DNA of 41,434 nt. It comes from Bacteroidales bacterium (GTDB lineage: Bacteria > Bacteroidota > Bacteroidia > Bacteroidales > UBA932). Within the stretch, counting starts at the first letter, position 1. Every line of letters begins with the position of its first letter. This document shows, one piece after another, positions 18,780 to 26,948 of this stretch. The notes under the pieces were generated by a model. The model saw only the letters and a program-made list of their open reading frames with translations. It did no database searches and was not told the origin of the DNA. The position numbers were made by a program, and so were the translations under genes. The DNA lies in the NCBI GenBank assembly GCA_016291185.1, contig JAEFAI010000020.1:1-41434 (forward strand). The letters run 5' to 3'.

Positions 18780-19973
18780 ATGAAGAAGTCAATCTGCCTA
18801 TATTTCCAGGTTCACCAGCCTACCCGTCTCCGCCTGTATCGTTTCTTCGATATCGGCAAGGACTCCCACTACTATGACGATTTCGCCAACCGCACGATCC
18901 TCAAGCGGATTGCCCAGAAGTGCTACCTCCCGATGAACCAGCTCCTGCTCGAGTCCATCGCGAAGAACAAGGGCAAGCTCAAACTGGCCTTCTCCATCAC
19001 GGGTTCCGCGCTGGAGCAGTTCGACCGCTACGCCCCCGAGGTGATCGAGAGTTTCCGTGCGCTGGCCCAGACCGGCTGCGTGGAGTTCCTCTGCGAAACG
19101 TACAACCATTCGTTGGCTTCGCTCATCTCCGGGCCGGAGTTCGTGAACCAGGTGAACAAGCACAAGGAAGCCATCGAGCAGTATTTTGGCGTGACGCCGA
19201 CGACCTTCCGCAACACCGAGCTGATCTACGCCGACAACATCGGTAAGGCAGTTTACGACCTGGGCTTCAAGACGATGCTCACCGAGGGTGCCCGCCACAT
19301 CATGGGCTGGAAGAACCCCAACTATATCTACAGCAATGACGTTGAGCCGGGCCAGAAGCTCCTGCTCCGCAACTATTCGATGAGCGACGACATCGCGTTC
19401 CGTTTCTCCGACCGGGGTTGGAACGAGTGGCCGCTGACCGCGGAGAAGTACGTGGAGTGGCTGCGCTCCGCAGAAGGCGAGATCGTGAACCTCTTCATGG
19501 ACTACGAGACCTTTGGAGAGCACCAGAGCTCCGAGACCGGCATCTTCGAATTCATGCGGGCCCTGACGGGCCTGCTCGCCAAGGACAAGGACATGGAATT
19601 CGTGACCCCGAGCCGCGCCGCCGCCAAGCACAAGGCGGTCGGCGAGCTGTCCGTGCCGCAGCCCATTTCCTGGGCGGACGAGGAGCGCGACACCTCCGCC
19701 TGGCTGGGCAACGAGCTCCAGCAGGACGCCTTCAACAAACTTTACGGCCTGGAGGAGAAGCTCGCCATTCTGGATGACCCCGCCCTGTGGGGCGACTATG
19801 GTCATCTGCAGGAGAGCGACCACCTCTATTACATGTGTACGAAGTTCTTCTCCGACGGGGAGGTGCACAAGCGCTTCAACCCGTACGACACTCCGTACGA
19901 GGCCTTTATCAACTATATGAATGTACTCAGCGATTTCATTATCCGCGTGAACAACGCCATCGCTGAAAAATAA
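18780..19973 (+). CDS. GH57 alpha-amylase / glucanotransferase family protein
   Basis: A 397-residue protein of glycoside hydrolase family 57, with no signal peptide, so cytoplasmic. Conserved regions are visible in order: VHQP (His 12-Pro 14), VEFLCETYNHS near 101-111, FRNTEL with candidate nucleophile Glu 147, and MDYETFGEH with candidate acid/base Asp 241. It follows the GT4 gene after four bases and precedes the phosphorylase by twelve, matching the common Bacteroidetes glycogen cluster. It probably trims or transfers internal alpha-1,4 chains. Branching activity, known for some GH57 members, is an alternative but glgB is already present. Confidence 0.88.
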   Translation: MKKSICLYFQVHQPTRLRLYRFFDIGKDSHYYDDFANRTILKRIAQKCYLPMNQLLLESIAKNKGKLKLAFSITGSALEQFDRYAPEVIESFRALAQTGCVEFLCETYNHSLASLISGPEFVNQVNKHKEAIEQYFGVTPTTFRNTELIYADNIGKAVYDLGFKTMLTEGARHIMGWKNPNYIYSNDVEPGQKLLLRNYSMSDDIAFRFSDRGWNEWPLTAEKYVEWLRSAEGEIVNLFMDYETFGEHQSSETGIFEFMRALTGLLAKDKDMEFVTPSRAAAKHKAVGELSVPQPISWADEERDTSAWLGNELQQDAFNKLYGLEEKLAILDDPALWGDYGHLQESDHLYYMCTKFFSDGEVHKRFNPYDTPYEAFINYMNVLSDFIIRVNNAIAEK

Positions 19974-19985
19974 AAGTAGTAGTGT

Positions 19986-22547
19986 ATGATGAACAATTAT
20001 GAAATTGCCGCGCCCGTGTGGAAGAGCGTGATGGTGACGCGGCATCTGCCAGAGGAGCTGTCGGGTCTGGAGACCCTGTGCAAGAACCTCTGGTGGTGCT
20101 GGAACGACAACGCCAAGGCGTTGTTCCGCACGGTCGATTACGAGTTGTGGCACAAATCCGGCCACAACCCGATGGTGATCCTCGACCAGGTCAGCCTGAA
20201 AAGATACAAGGAGCTCGCCAAGGATGCCGAATTCCTCGCCCTCCTGGACGAGGTGATGAAGGAGTTCAACGCCTACATGGCCGAGAAGGAGAAGCGCACG
20301 GACCCGTCCGTTGCGTACTTCTGCATGGAATATGGCCTGGACACTTCCCTGATGATTTATTCCGGCGGCCTGGGTATCCTGGCCGGCGACTACCTCAAGG
20401 AGACTTCCGACATGAACATCAATCTGGTGGCGGTCGGCCTCCTGTACCGTTTCGGCTACTTCACCCAGCGGCTCACGCCGCAGGGCAACCAGGTGGCTGA
20501 GTACAAGCCGCAGGACTTCATGAAGATTCCGGCGGAGCCGGTGCTGGACGAGAACGGCTCCTGGAAGACCATTCAGATGCAGATGCCCGGTCGCGTCGTG
20601 ACCGCGCGTATCTGGAAGGTCGCCGTGGGCCGTACCGACCTCTATCTGCTGGATACCGACTATGAAGCCAACAGCCCGGAAGACCGCGAGATCACGCACC
20701 AGCTCTACGGTGGCGACTGGGAGAACCGCCTGAAGCAGGAGCTCCTGCTGGGCATCGGCGGCGTGCGCGCCCTGCGTGCGCTGGGCCTGCATCCCCAGAT
20801 CTACCACTACAACGAGGGCCACGCTGCCTTCGCGGGCCTGGAGCTTATGCGCGAGTGCGTACAGGAGCGCCACTTCTCCTTCTCCGAGGCGCTGGAGATC
20901 ATCCGCGCCGCGGGCCTCTACACGACGCACACCCCGGTTCCGGCCGGCCACGATGCGTTCTCGGAGGAGATGATCGGCCGCTGCCTCGGGCACTATCCCC
21001 GCTTGCTGGGCGTGGACTGGCGCACGATGATGAGCCTGGGCAAGATCGACCCGGACAATGTTGATGAGAAGTTCTCCATGAGTACCCTCGCCGCCAACCT
21101 GGCGCAGAACGTCAACGGTGTGTCCATGCTGCACGGCAAGGTCAGCCAGGAAATCTTCGCGAACATGTATCCGGGCTACCTCCCGGAGGAGCTCTATATC
21201 AGCTATGTCACCAACGGTGTCCACTATCCGACCTGGGCTTCGAAGTACTGGAAGGAATTGCACGCCAGGGTGTTCGGCCCTGAATTCCAGACGCACCACT
21301 ACGACAAGAAGTGCTTCGAGGGCATCTACACCGTGCCTGACGCGGAGATCTGGAATGTCCGCAAGACCCTCAAGAAGGAGCTGATCCGCGCCATCCGCGA
21401 GCGCCTCTCCGATCCGATCCTGAGCGCGCACTATACGCCGCGCGAGGTGGTCACGATCAAGGAGCGCCTGCGCGAGGACGTGCTGACCATCGGTTTTGCC
21501 CGCCGCTTCGCGACCTACAAGCGCGCCACGCTGCTGTTCAGCGACCTCGACAAGCTCGACGCCATCGTCAACAACCCCAAGCGTCCGGTGCAGTTCATCT
21601 TCGCCGGCAAGGCGCACCCGGCCGACGGCATGGGCCAGGACCTCATCAAGCAGATCGTCGAGATCTCGAAGCAGGACCGGTTCCTGGGTCGCATCATCTT
21701 CGTCCCGGGCTACGATATCACGCTTGCCAAGCGCCTGGTCCAGGGCGTGGATGTGTGGCTGAACAACCCGACCCGTCCGCTGGAGGCCTCCGGTACGTCC
21801 GGCGAGAAGGCCGCTATGAACGGCGTCATGCACTTCTCTGTGCTGGACGGCTGGTGGGTTGAGGGTTACCGCGAGGGTGCCGGCTGGGCACTCCCGCTGG
21901 AGAGTACTTACGATGACAACAACTATCAGAACGACCTGGATGCCGCTACAATCTACGCGGTCCTGGAGAATGAGATCGCCGCGTCCTACTACGACGTGGA
22001 CAAGAATCTGGGACTGTCGCCCGTCTGGGTCGGCTATATCAAGAATACCATCGCCCAGGTGGCCTGCAATTTCACGACCAACCGCATGCTGAACGACTAC
22101 TGCAAGCAGTACTACGAGCCGCAGTTCGAGCGCCTCAAGCAGCTGACGGCCGACAATGCGAAGCTGGCGCGCGAGATCGCGAGCTGGAAGCAGGGCGTGC
22201 TCGCCGAGTGGAACAACATCCGCGTCCTGTCCTGCACGCAGCCGGATGCGTCCTATGTCCTGTCGCAGAACGACATGCTCAAGAGCAAGGTCGTGCTGGA
22301 TCTGGGTCGCCTGCATCCCGAGGATGTCGGCGTGGAGATTCTCTTCACGACGCAGGACGCCAAGGGCGCGATGCATGTCCAGGAGGTCGATGAACTCCAG
22401 ATGACGAGCTACGAGAACGGTGTCGCCACCTATGAGGCCGCGCTCCTGCCGGAGCACACCGGTATGTACCATGTGGCCAAGCGTATCTTCCCGAAAAATC
22501 CGCTGCTGCCGCACCGTCAGGATTTCCCGCTGGTCAAATGGCTGTAG
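19986..22547 (+). CDS. glgP: Alpha-glucan (glycogen) phosphorylase
   Basis: An 853-residue GT35 phosphorylase that releases glucose-1-phosphate from alpha-1,4-glucans. The N-terminus (LSGLETLCKNLWWCWN) is the DUF3417-type domain typical of the short bacterial and archaeal alpha-glucan phosphorylases. Further motifs: YFCMEYGLD, GGLGILAGDYLK, YNEGHAAF, TTHTPVPAGHD and the PLP site EASGTSGEKAAMNG with Lys near residue 608. Either of two adjacent ATG codons could be the start. The C-terminus overlaps ribF by ten bases. Confidence 0.94.
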   Translation: MMNNYEIAAPVWKSVMVTRHLPEELSGLETLCKNLWWCWNDNAKALFRTVDYELWHKSGHNPMVILDQVSLKRYKELAKDAEFLALLDEVMKEFNAYMAEKEKRTDPSVAYFCMEYGLDTSLMIYSGGLGILAGDYLKETSDMNINLVAVGLLYRFGYFTQRLTPQGNQVAEYKPQDFMKIPAEPVLDENGSWKTIQMQMPGRVVTARIWKVAVGRTDLYLLDTDYEANSPEDREITHQLYGGDWENRLKQELLLGIGGVRALRALGLHPQIYHYNEGHAAFAGLELMRECVQERHFSFSEALEIIRAAGLYTTHTPVPAGHDAFSEEMIGRCLGHYPRLLGVDWRTMMSLGKIDPDNVDEKFSMSTLAANLAQNVNGVSMLHGKVSQEIFANMYPGYLPEELYISYVTNGVHYPTWASKYWKELHARVFGPEFQTHHYDKKCFEGIYTVPDAEIWNVRKTLKKELIRAIRERLSDPILSAHYTPREVVTIKERLREDVLTIGFARRFATYKRATLLFSDLDKLDAIVNNPKRPVQFIFAGKAHPADGMGQDLIKQIVEISKQDRFLGRIIFVPGYDITLAKRLVQGVDVWLNNPTRPLEASGTSGEKAAMNGVMHFSVLDGWWVEGYREGAGWALPLESTYDDNNYQNDLDAATIYAVLENEIAASYYDVDKNLGLSPVWVGYIKNTIAQVACNFTTNRMLNDYCKQYYEPQFERLKQLTADNAKLAREIASWKQGVLAEWNNIRVLSCTQPDASYVLSQNDMLKSKVVLDLGRLHPEDVGVEILFTTQDAKGAMHVQEVDELQMTSYENGVATYEAALLPEHTGMYHVAKRIFPKNPLLPHRQDFPLVKWL

Positions 22548-23413
22548 TCGCCACCGGCTTCTTTGACGGCGTCCATCTGGGACACCGCCAAGTGATACAG
22601 ACGCTCGTCTCCTCTGCCCGGCAACGGGGGGAGGAGGCGATTGCTGTTACCTTTGCACAGCACCCGCGCGCCGTTCTGCAGCAGGATGCCCGCATCCTGC
22701 GCCTGCTGAATTCTCCGCAGGAGAAGGAGGCGCTGCTGCGCGGGCTTGGTGTCGATCGCGTGGAGACGCTGCCCTTCGACCGCGCCTTTGCGCGCCTGAC
22801 CGCCGCGGACTACATCCGCGACATCCTGCGCGACCGGCTCGGTGCCACTCTGCTCGTCCTCGGCTACGACAACCGCCTCGGCTCCGACTGTCTCGGCCCC
22901 GACGCGATCCGCCCCCTGGCCGAATCGCTGGGGATGTCAGTTGAGGTGGTTCCAGCTTCAACCGACAAGAATATCGTTGTGAGTTCGACAAAGATCAGGC
23001 GGGCTTTGGAAGAGGGGAGAGTGGAGGATGCAGAGAGGATGTTGGGATATGCTTATAGTCTGTGGGGCGTGGTGGTGAGCGGTAAGCAGCTGGGCCGGAA
23101 GCTGGGCTTCCCGACGGCGAACCTGCGCCTCTACGACCCGATGAAACTGGTCCCCGCGAAGGGCGTGTACCTGACGGAAGTCGAGGTGCTGGGCGCCCAC
23201 CACTGGGGCATGACAAACGTCGGCGACATCATCGAGACGAACATCTTCGACTTCAGCGAAGACATCTACGGCCTCGACCTCTCGATTCGCTTCCGGCGGC
23301 ACCTGCGCGATATGCGCAGCTTCGACTCGCTCGACGGCCTCGCCGCGCAGCTCGCCGCTGACCGCGCCGCCTGCCGCGCGCTGCTCGACGCCTCGGGCTC
23401 CTCAATCGCGTGA
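22538..23413 (+). CDS. ribF: Bifunctional riboflavin kinase / FAD synthetase
   Basis: A 291-residue protein making FMN and FAD. The N-terminal nucleotidyltransferase has GFFDGVHLGHR, TFAQHPR and VVSSTKIRRAL. The C-terminal kinase domain has GRKLGFPTANLRL, KGVYLTEVEV and the terminal ENHIFDF-like segment (TNIFDFSEDIYG). It starts abruptly (MAVVATGFFDG) and is about 15 residues shorter than usual at the N-terminus, with the start codon inside the phosphorylase gene. It is the last gene of the xseA-ribF operon, before a strong hairpin. Confidence 0.93.
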   Translation: MAVVATGFFDGVHLGHRQVIQTLVSSARQRGEEAIAVTFAQHPRAVLQQDARILRLLNSPQEKEALLRGLGVDRVETLPFDRAFARLTAADYIRDILRDRLGATLLVLGYDNRLGSDCLGPDAIRPLAESLGMSVEVVPASTDKNIVVSSTKIRRALEEGRVEDAERMLGYAYSLWGVVVSGKQLGRKLGFPTANLRLYDPMKLVPAKGVYLTEVEVLGAHHWGMTNVGDIIETNIFDFSEDIYGLDLSIRFRRHLRDMRSFDSLDGLAAQLAADRAACRALLDASGSSIA

Positions 23414-23442
23414 CCGGCAAATCCTGGTAGTCAACGAATACT

Positions 23443-23481
23443 AAAATTTACGGGTGCCTTTTTGATGCACCCATAAATTTT
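23443..23481 (+). terminator. Large hairpin terminator after ribF
   Basis: The arms AAAATTTA-C-GGGTGC and GCACCC-A-TAAATTTT pair over 14 bases with one internal mismatch and a nine-base loop. With A-rich and T-rich outer arms it can terminate from both sides, ending the glycogen/ribF operon and any transcript of the DUF1016 remnant. Confidence 0.8.
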
Positions 23482-23504
23482 GTAACAGCTTGTCAAATTG
23501 CCGC

Positions 23505-24021
23505 TTACAGGTCACGTAAACCTTTTTCAATTTCCTCCGGGGACGGCAGCGATTTCTTCAAATCAGCAGACCGATAGCCGGCTTCTCGACTTCCGTGTTG
23601 AGAAGATCATCCACCATGGCGACATATCCAGCCAATTGCCCCAAATCCGGGAAATCGAATTCCGTAACCTTGACCTCAAATACGCAATAACGATGCAGCG
23701 GAATGATGTAGAAGAGTAAATCGATGAACTTTTCCTTCCCTCCTGTAACGAGGCGATACTCCTTACCAACATATGAGAAGCCCTTGCCTAATTCGACCAG
23801 AAACCGGGTGATGTGATCAATCAGAGCATCTTTTAATTCAGCTTCCTGGTACCTCTCCTTTCCCGGCAGAAATGTGAAATCATACGGGCTCTTCAGAAGT
23901 TCCTGGGCAAGGTCGCTTTCCGGCGCCGGTATGGTGAGCGCGAAGTTGGTTTGGGCTGCGCCCTGGCGCTCGTAGAGGTCAGATGAGAGGAAGTTCAGCA
24001 GCACAGCTCTTCCCCAATTAT
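23505..24021 (-). pseudogene. DUF1016 (YhcG-type) PD-(D/E)XK nuclease remnant
   Basis: The frame covers the C-terminal nuclease part of a DUF1016/YhcG protein: DLYERQGAAQTNFALT, LGKGFSYVGKEYRL, KEKFIDLLFYIIPLHRY and FEVKVTEFDFPDLGQL. No start codon or N-terminal half is present; the frame opens at about 24021 (NNNWGRAVLLNF), next to the methylase fragment. At the other end it stops after AIGLLI at 23558, yet the expected family ending (LKKSLPSPEEIEKGLRDL) continues in another frame down to a TAA at 23505. An out-of-frame deletion has therefore removed the intervening residues. It is a decayed defence-type gene. Confidence 0.8.
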
Positions 24022-24028
24022 TATTCAG

Positions 24029-24505
24029 CGCCTACCTGTAGTATAACCCGGACACCTTTCGCGACAAGACCATTCTCTTGCCGTGCGACGCCCCTGAGTG
24101 GTCCAACTTTACCCGTTTCTTCGCCCAGAATTTCGAACGTCTGGGGCTGAAACGCCTCATCAGCACGTACTACGCCGTCGAGAGCAAGAAGTACAAGGAC
24201 TACGAGCCGATTAGCGTCCGTTTGTTTGACGATCCCACGAAGAAAGCCGCCTACAGGGAGCAAACGACGAAAGCCGAGGGGAAGGGCATTTTAAACTGTC
24301 TATACTGTGCCATCGGACATGGTTTCAACCGCATGCGAATCTGGATGCTATCAGAAATGGACGCTGACCATGTTAGGGCTTGGAGTAAAGACGGAAACAC
24401 TGACAGGAACAACTGTCAAATGCTTTGCAAGACGCACAATAGAGCAAAGGGTAACCGACGAAATAAACGAAATAGACTAAATTACAAAATATGCATATCG
24501 GTCAG
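24029..24505 (+). pseudogene. Chimeric remnant: EcoRI-type methylase fragment fused to HNH fragment
   Basis: Bases 24029-24207 are nearly identical (about ten differences by eye) to codons ~30-90 of the intact methylase gene at 39501-40688, here with a TAG replacing a Glu codon (AYL*YNPDTFRDKT). At about 24208 the sequence switches to the C-terminus of a DUF262/HNH nuclease ([49 protein letters not shown]), clearly more diverged from the copy at 38136. The order methylase then HNH is the same as in the intact locus, so this looks like a second cassette with a deletion of about 2 kb. No valid start codon exists. Confidence 0.82.
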
Positions 24506-24760
24506 CGAATAAAGGAAGTAGTAAAGTAGCGTGAAATGACTGTGGTCGATTTTGCGCGAGCTTTGCCCTGCTCGCGAGAGAATGCCTACAAGTTGTTTCA
24601 CAAGGATAATATAGATGTCAAACAATTAGAGAGAATCTGCCAGGTGTTGGAATATGACTTTTTAAGGATTTGTGTGAGCGTATCCTATTTTTACACATGC
24701 GAACAAATACGCTACGCTTTTTCTTGTTGCTCTCATTTGCATTTGCTTCTTTTGCAGTTA
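24491..24760 (+). pseudogene. Broken XRE-type helix-turn-helix regulator
   Basis: An ATG at 24491 opens MHIGQRIKEVVK, then a TAG interrupts. The same frame continues REMTVVDFARALPCSR and NAYKLFHKDNIDVKQLERI, a typical small XRE/lambda-repressor-like HTH. At CQVLEYDF one T appears lost from a T run; restoring it gives FFKDLCERI in the next frame. Two lesions (nonsense and frameshift) make this a pseudogene. It may once have controlled the methylase/HNH cassette upstream. The 3' limit is uncertain because the IS element begins at 24771. Confidence 0.7.
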
Positions 24761-24770
24761 AATCATTTTT

Positions 24771-26022
24771 GTCCACTAAAAGTTGTGGACCCTTAAGGTT
24801 TAACTTTTTAAAACAAACTAAGTTCATCAAAACTATTTTGCTCTTTGACAATATTGTTGTTAGGTACTCCAAACAGTTCCTGTAGAGGTGAAGTATCTGT
24901 TAATGAGACACTTACGATTTGTTGCATCTCGTAGATAGACCGTTTGATTCCCATCTTTTTCTGGACAATTGCCATCATACAATAGGCGGTTATCGCAGAG
25001 TAGATCTGAATTCTTACGGCGTTCTCGGTAGTACCCCAGAACTATTTTATCTTCAGATGCTGCTTCAACCGCTTGAAGAACAGTTCGATATTCCACCTCT
25101 GGCGGTGTAACTCCGCGACTTGCATTTGGCCGATATCCAGCACGTTAGTAAAGAATATGAACTTTTAGTTCTCTTTTTGGTCCCAGTAGAAGATGCGGCG
25201 TATCTTGTCTGGATACTTCTCCCTAGTCTGCTGACCGTTCATATAACCTACGCAGTCTGAAAGGATGCCTGAACCGGCCGGGAACCTTCTGGTCCATTTC
25301 ATGGGTTTGAAGTCATTGTAACTACGATCGAAGATGTAGAAGGCATTCTCCTCATAAGGGATTACATCCATCGCATTCATGCCGTGAACCCTGGCTTCCG
25401 TTATGTGAAAGAACGTTGGAATCTGCGTTTCAAGGTCATACAATGAGTGAACTATGATGCCGCCTTTCTGCTGTATTTTCCTGAAAACAGCCCATTTAAA
25501 CGTCTCTAGGCACAGTTCTATGGTTGTTGAGTCAAAGGCATATACCTTACCGCCCAATTTGAAGATATCTTCGGCTCTGCATCTTCGGGCTTCGTTTACG
25601 ACACGGTATGCAAACTCTTCGAAGATCTGATAGTCGCGTTTCGTATTTGCCTTGGAGAGGTTGCTTCTGGTGGCGTACTTGCCAAAGCCAAGATGAAAGG
25701 CTTTTGATGCATGAGCTTGCGTTGCAAGGACCACATCGCGAAGACTTTCACAGTTTGACAGTTGTCCGAAGGCCATGACCGCCAACTGGTTCCAGCAAGT
25801 GAAGTCTTTGACATAGCGATTCCCATTGTATTTGTTTGATATTCTGAGGAATACGTCTTTATCAATGAAATCTAAAAGCTGCGCGAGCACGTATTTCCCG
25901 TTATGCATGTGCCATTCTACGTTAGTCTGGCAAAGATAATTTCAAATCGGCGCGTTTCAAATACTACTGTAATTACCTAACTTTCAATATTTTCAAAGAA
26001 CGATTAATAATTTTTAGTGGAC
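24771..26022 (-). mobile_element. Degenerate IS4-family insertion sequence
   Basis: The terminal inverted repeats GTCCACTAAAA (24771-24781) and TTTTAGTGGAC (26012-26022) bound about 1.25 kb containing one broken transposase gene. The copy is probably immobile. Its right end is 78 bases before the first bacteriocin-like precursor. No target-site duplication could be confirmed by eye. Confidence 0.8.
24808..25908 (-). pseudogene. IS4-family transposase pseudogene
   Basis: The frame starts at ATG 25908 (MHNGKYVLAQLLDFIDK, a DUF4372-type N-terminus) and includes the DDE elements YAFDSTTIELC and FYIFDRSYND. It then jumps to KPMKWTRRFP, apparently missing about 30 residues of the barrel. TAA at 25165 and TAG at 25042 interrupt the same frame, which otherwise continues through HRQRWNIELFFKRLKQ (the expected Glu region) to a TAA at 24808. 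The total is 367 codons in one register, so only the two nonsense mutations and an in-frame deletion are needed to explain the damage. Confidence 0.85.
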
Positions 26023-26087
26023 ACTAATGTCGTTAAATAGTAATTAGAGGCGGAAACCGAAAAGCCAAAATAGAGTAGGTATTATTG

Positions 26088-26095
26088 TATTTTTG
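26088..26095 (+). promoter_or_regulatory. Candidate -7 element for the bacteriocin-like operon
   Basis: TATTTTTG matches TAnnTTTG and ends five bases before the ATG of the first precursor, implying a nearly leaderless transcript. No -33 TTG is at the right distance. It lies outside the IS end. Confidence 0.45.
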
Positions 26096-26100
26096 CTATT

Positions 26101-26325
26101 ATGAAAACATTGTCTTGTTCTCAATTGTCCGAAATTGAAGCTGGGGGCCCTGGCTTTTGGTGTGTGGCTTCAGTTGTGGGGTGGGTAGGTTCTCTTTGCG
26201 CTTTAGCATGTGCTACTGGGGGCGTTGGTGCGATTCTCGCTATATCAGGTGGCCACATTGTGACGGATATTTCAGGCGGTATCTCTTGTGCACAGTGGCT
26301 TGCCTCGCTTAAAGAAGAGGAATAG
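26101..26325 (+). CDS. Bacteriocin-like precursor peptide 1 (double-glycine leader)
   Basis: A 74-residue precursor. Residues 1-16 (MKTLSCSQLSEIEAGG) look like a class II bacteriocin leader with the hydrophobic/acidic pattern and the GG cleavage site recognised by C39 peptidases. The predicted 58-residue core begins PGFWCVASVVGWVG, is rich in Gly and Ala with a hydrophobic middle, and ends in a charged tail (KEEE). It holds four Cys (21, 33, 37, 63), an even number compatible with two disulfides. A C39 transporter and a thioredoxin-like gene lie downstream in the same operon. Activity is inferred, not shown; a signalling peptide is an alternative. Confidence 0.8.
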   Translation: MKTLSCSQLSEIEAGGPGFWCVASVVGWVGSLCALACATGGVGAILAISGGHIVTDISGGISCAQWLASLKEEE

Positions 26326-26349
26326 TATCGAACTCTAGAACTTATAAAT

Positions 26350-26703
26350 ATGCAATTGCGGGTGAATTTACTATTGGCTTCTATTCTTGCCATTATCGAG
26401 ATTACTAGCATTATTCTCATGTGCTTTTATAGAGTGCCTATTGTCGCTGTAGTAGTTTTTGCCATTTTATTCACTCTTGCCATCGTTCTTTTAATTCGCG
26501 TGGGTAAAAAAGAGCAAAGATATCAGAACTTAACTGGATTGAGAATTGTAGCTTACATTTGTTGCTTGGCAACTATGATTGGCAGCATTGTCAAGTATTG
26601 CCTTTCTCCTGAAGAGGGGGTTCTGTTTCCTGCTTTATTAATCTCGTCAGCTTTGTTGACCCTTTTAGGGTTGTCTTTGAGTAAAAATGATTGTATTAAT
26701 TAA
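26350..26703 (+). CDS. Small four-helix membrane protein, candidate immunity protein
   Basis: A 117-residue protein with about four transmembrane segments: residues ~6-26, ~30-50 (IVAVVVFAILFTLAIVLLI), ~66-84 and ~92-110, with a positively charged loop GKKEQRYQN in between. No homologue was recognised. Its place between the two precursor genes and its size fit bacteriocin immunity proteins, which are often small membrane proteins. That role is inferred from context only. Confidence 0.7.
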   Translation: MQLRVNLLLASILAIIEITSIILMCFYRVPIVAVVVFAILFTLAIVLLIRVGKKEQRYQNLTGLRIVAYICCLATMIGSIVKYCLSPEEGVLFPALLISSALLTLLGLSLSKNDCIN

Positions 26704-26717
26704 TCTAACATTTTAAA

Positions 26718-26945
26718 ATGACACAGTTATCAACTTTTGAGATGGTTAATACTGCCGCGGGTAGTGCACAAGAAGTCATATCGGATGTCTGTGCAGTAGT
26801 TGTAGCGGGTGAAGGAATATACTGGATTGGTATTGCTGCAAGTTGGTGGAATCCGGTTGGTTGGCTTAGTGGAGTTTTGGCTGGTGTTTCTGGAGCATGT
26901 GGCCTTTATACAATTGGGACTGCAATTGCAGATGCTGTTCGGTAA
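26718..26945 (+). CDS. Bacteriocin-like precursor peptide 2 (GS-type leader)
   Basis: A 75-residue precursor. The 16-residue leader MTQLSTFEMVNTAAGS has the same length as in peptide 1 but ends in Gly-Ser, a variant of the double-glycine site. The predicted 59-residue core starts AQEVISDVC, contains a tryptophan-rich turn (SWWNPVGW) and a tandem GxxxG run (Gly 48, 52, 56), and has two Cys (25 and 61). GxxxG motifs mediate helix pairing in two-peptide (class IIb) bacteriocins, so peptides 1 and 2 may act together. The gene lies 14 bases after the four-helix protein and is followed three bases later by another small membrane-protein gene. Confidence 0.78.
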   Translation: MTQLSTFEMVNTAAGSAQEVISDVCAVVVAGEGIYWIGIAASWWNPVGWLSGVLAGVSGACGLYTIGTAIADAVR

Positions 26946-26948
26946 CGT

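Noticed and set aside
18798..22514. 1238-codon minus-strand open frame opposite the GH57 and phosphorylase genes
   Set aside because: A shadow of two well-supported plus-strand genes with full catalytic motifs; the translation is rich in Leu, Val, His and Arg with no fold.
18762..23440. The 14-base string GTAGTCAACGAATA occurring at about 18761 and 23428
   Set aside because: Short, not palindromic, once inside a gene end and once in a spacer; it may be chance and no third copy was seen.
24536..24885. Two overlapping plus-strand frames at the left IS end
   Set aside because: Explained as the two halves of a frameshifted XRE gene followed by IS terminal sequence.
24860..25110. Short minus- and plus-strand frames inside the IS
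   Set aside because: Out-of-frame readings of the degraded transposase; the true frame continues through two stops to 24808.
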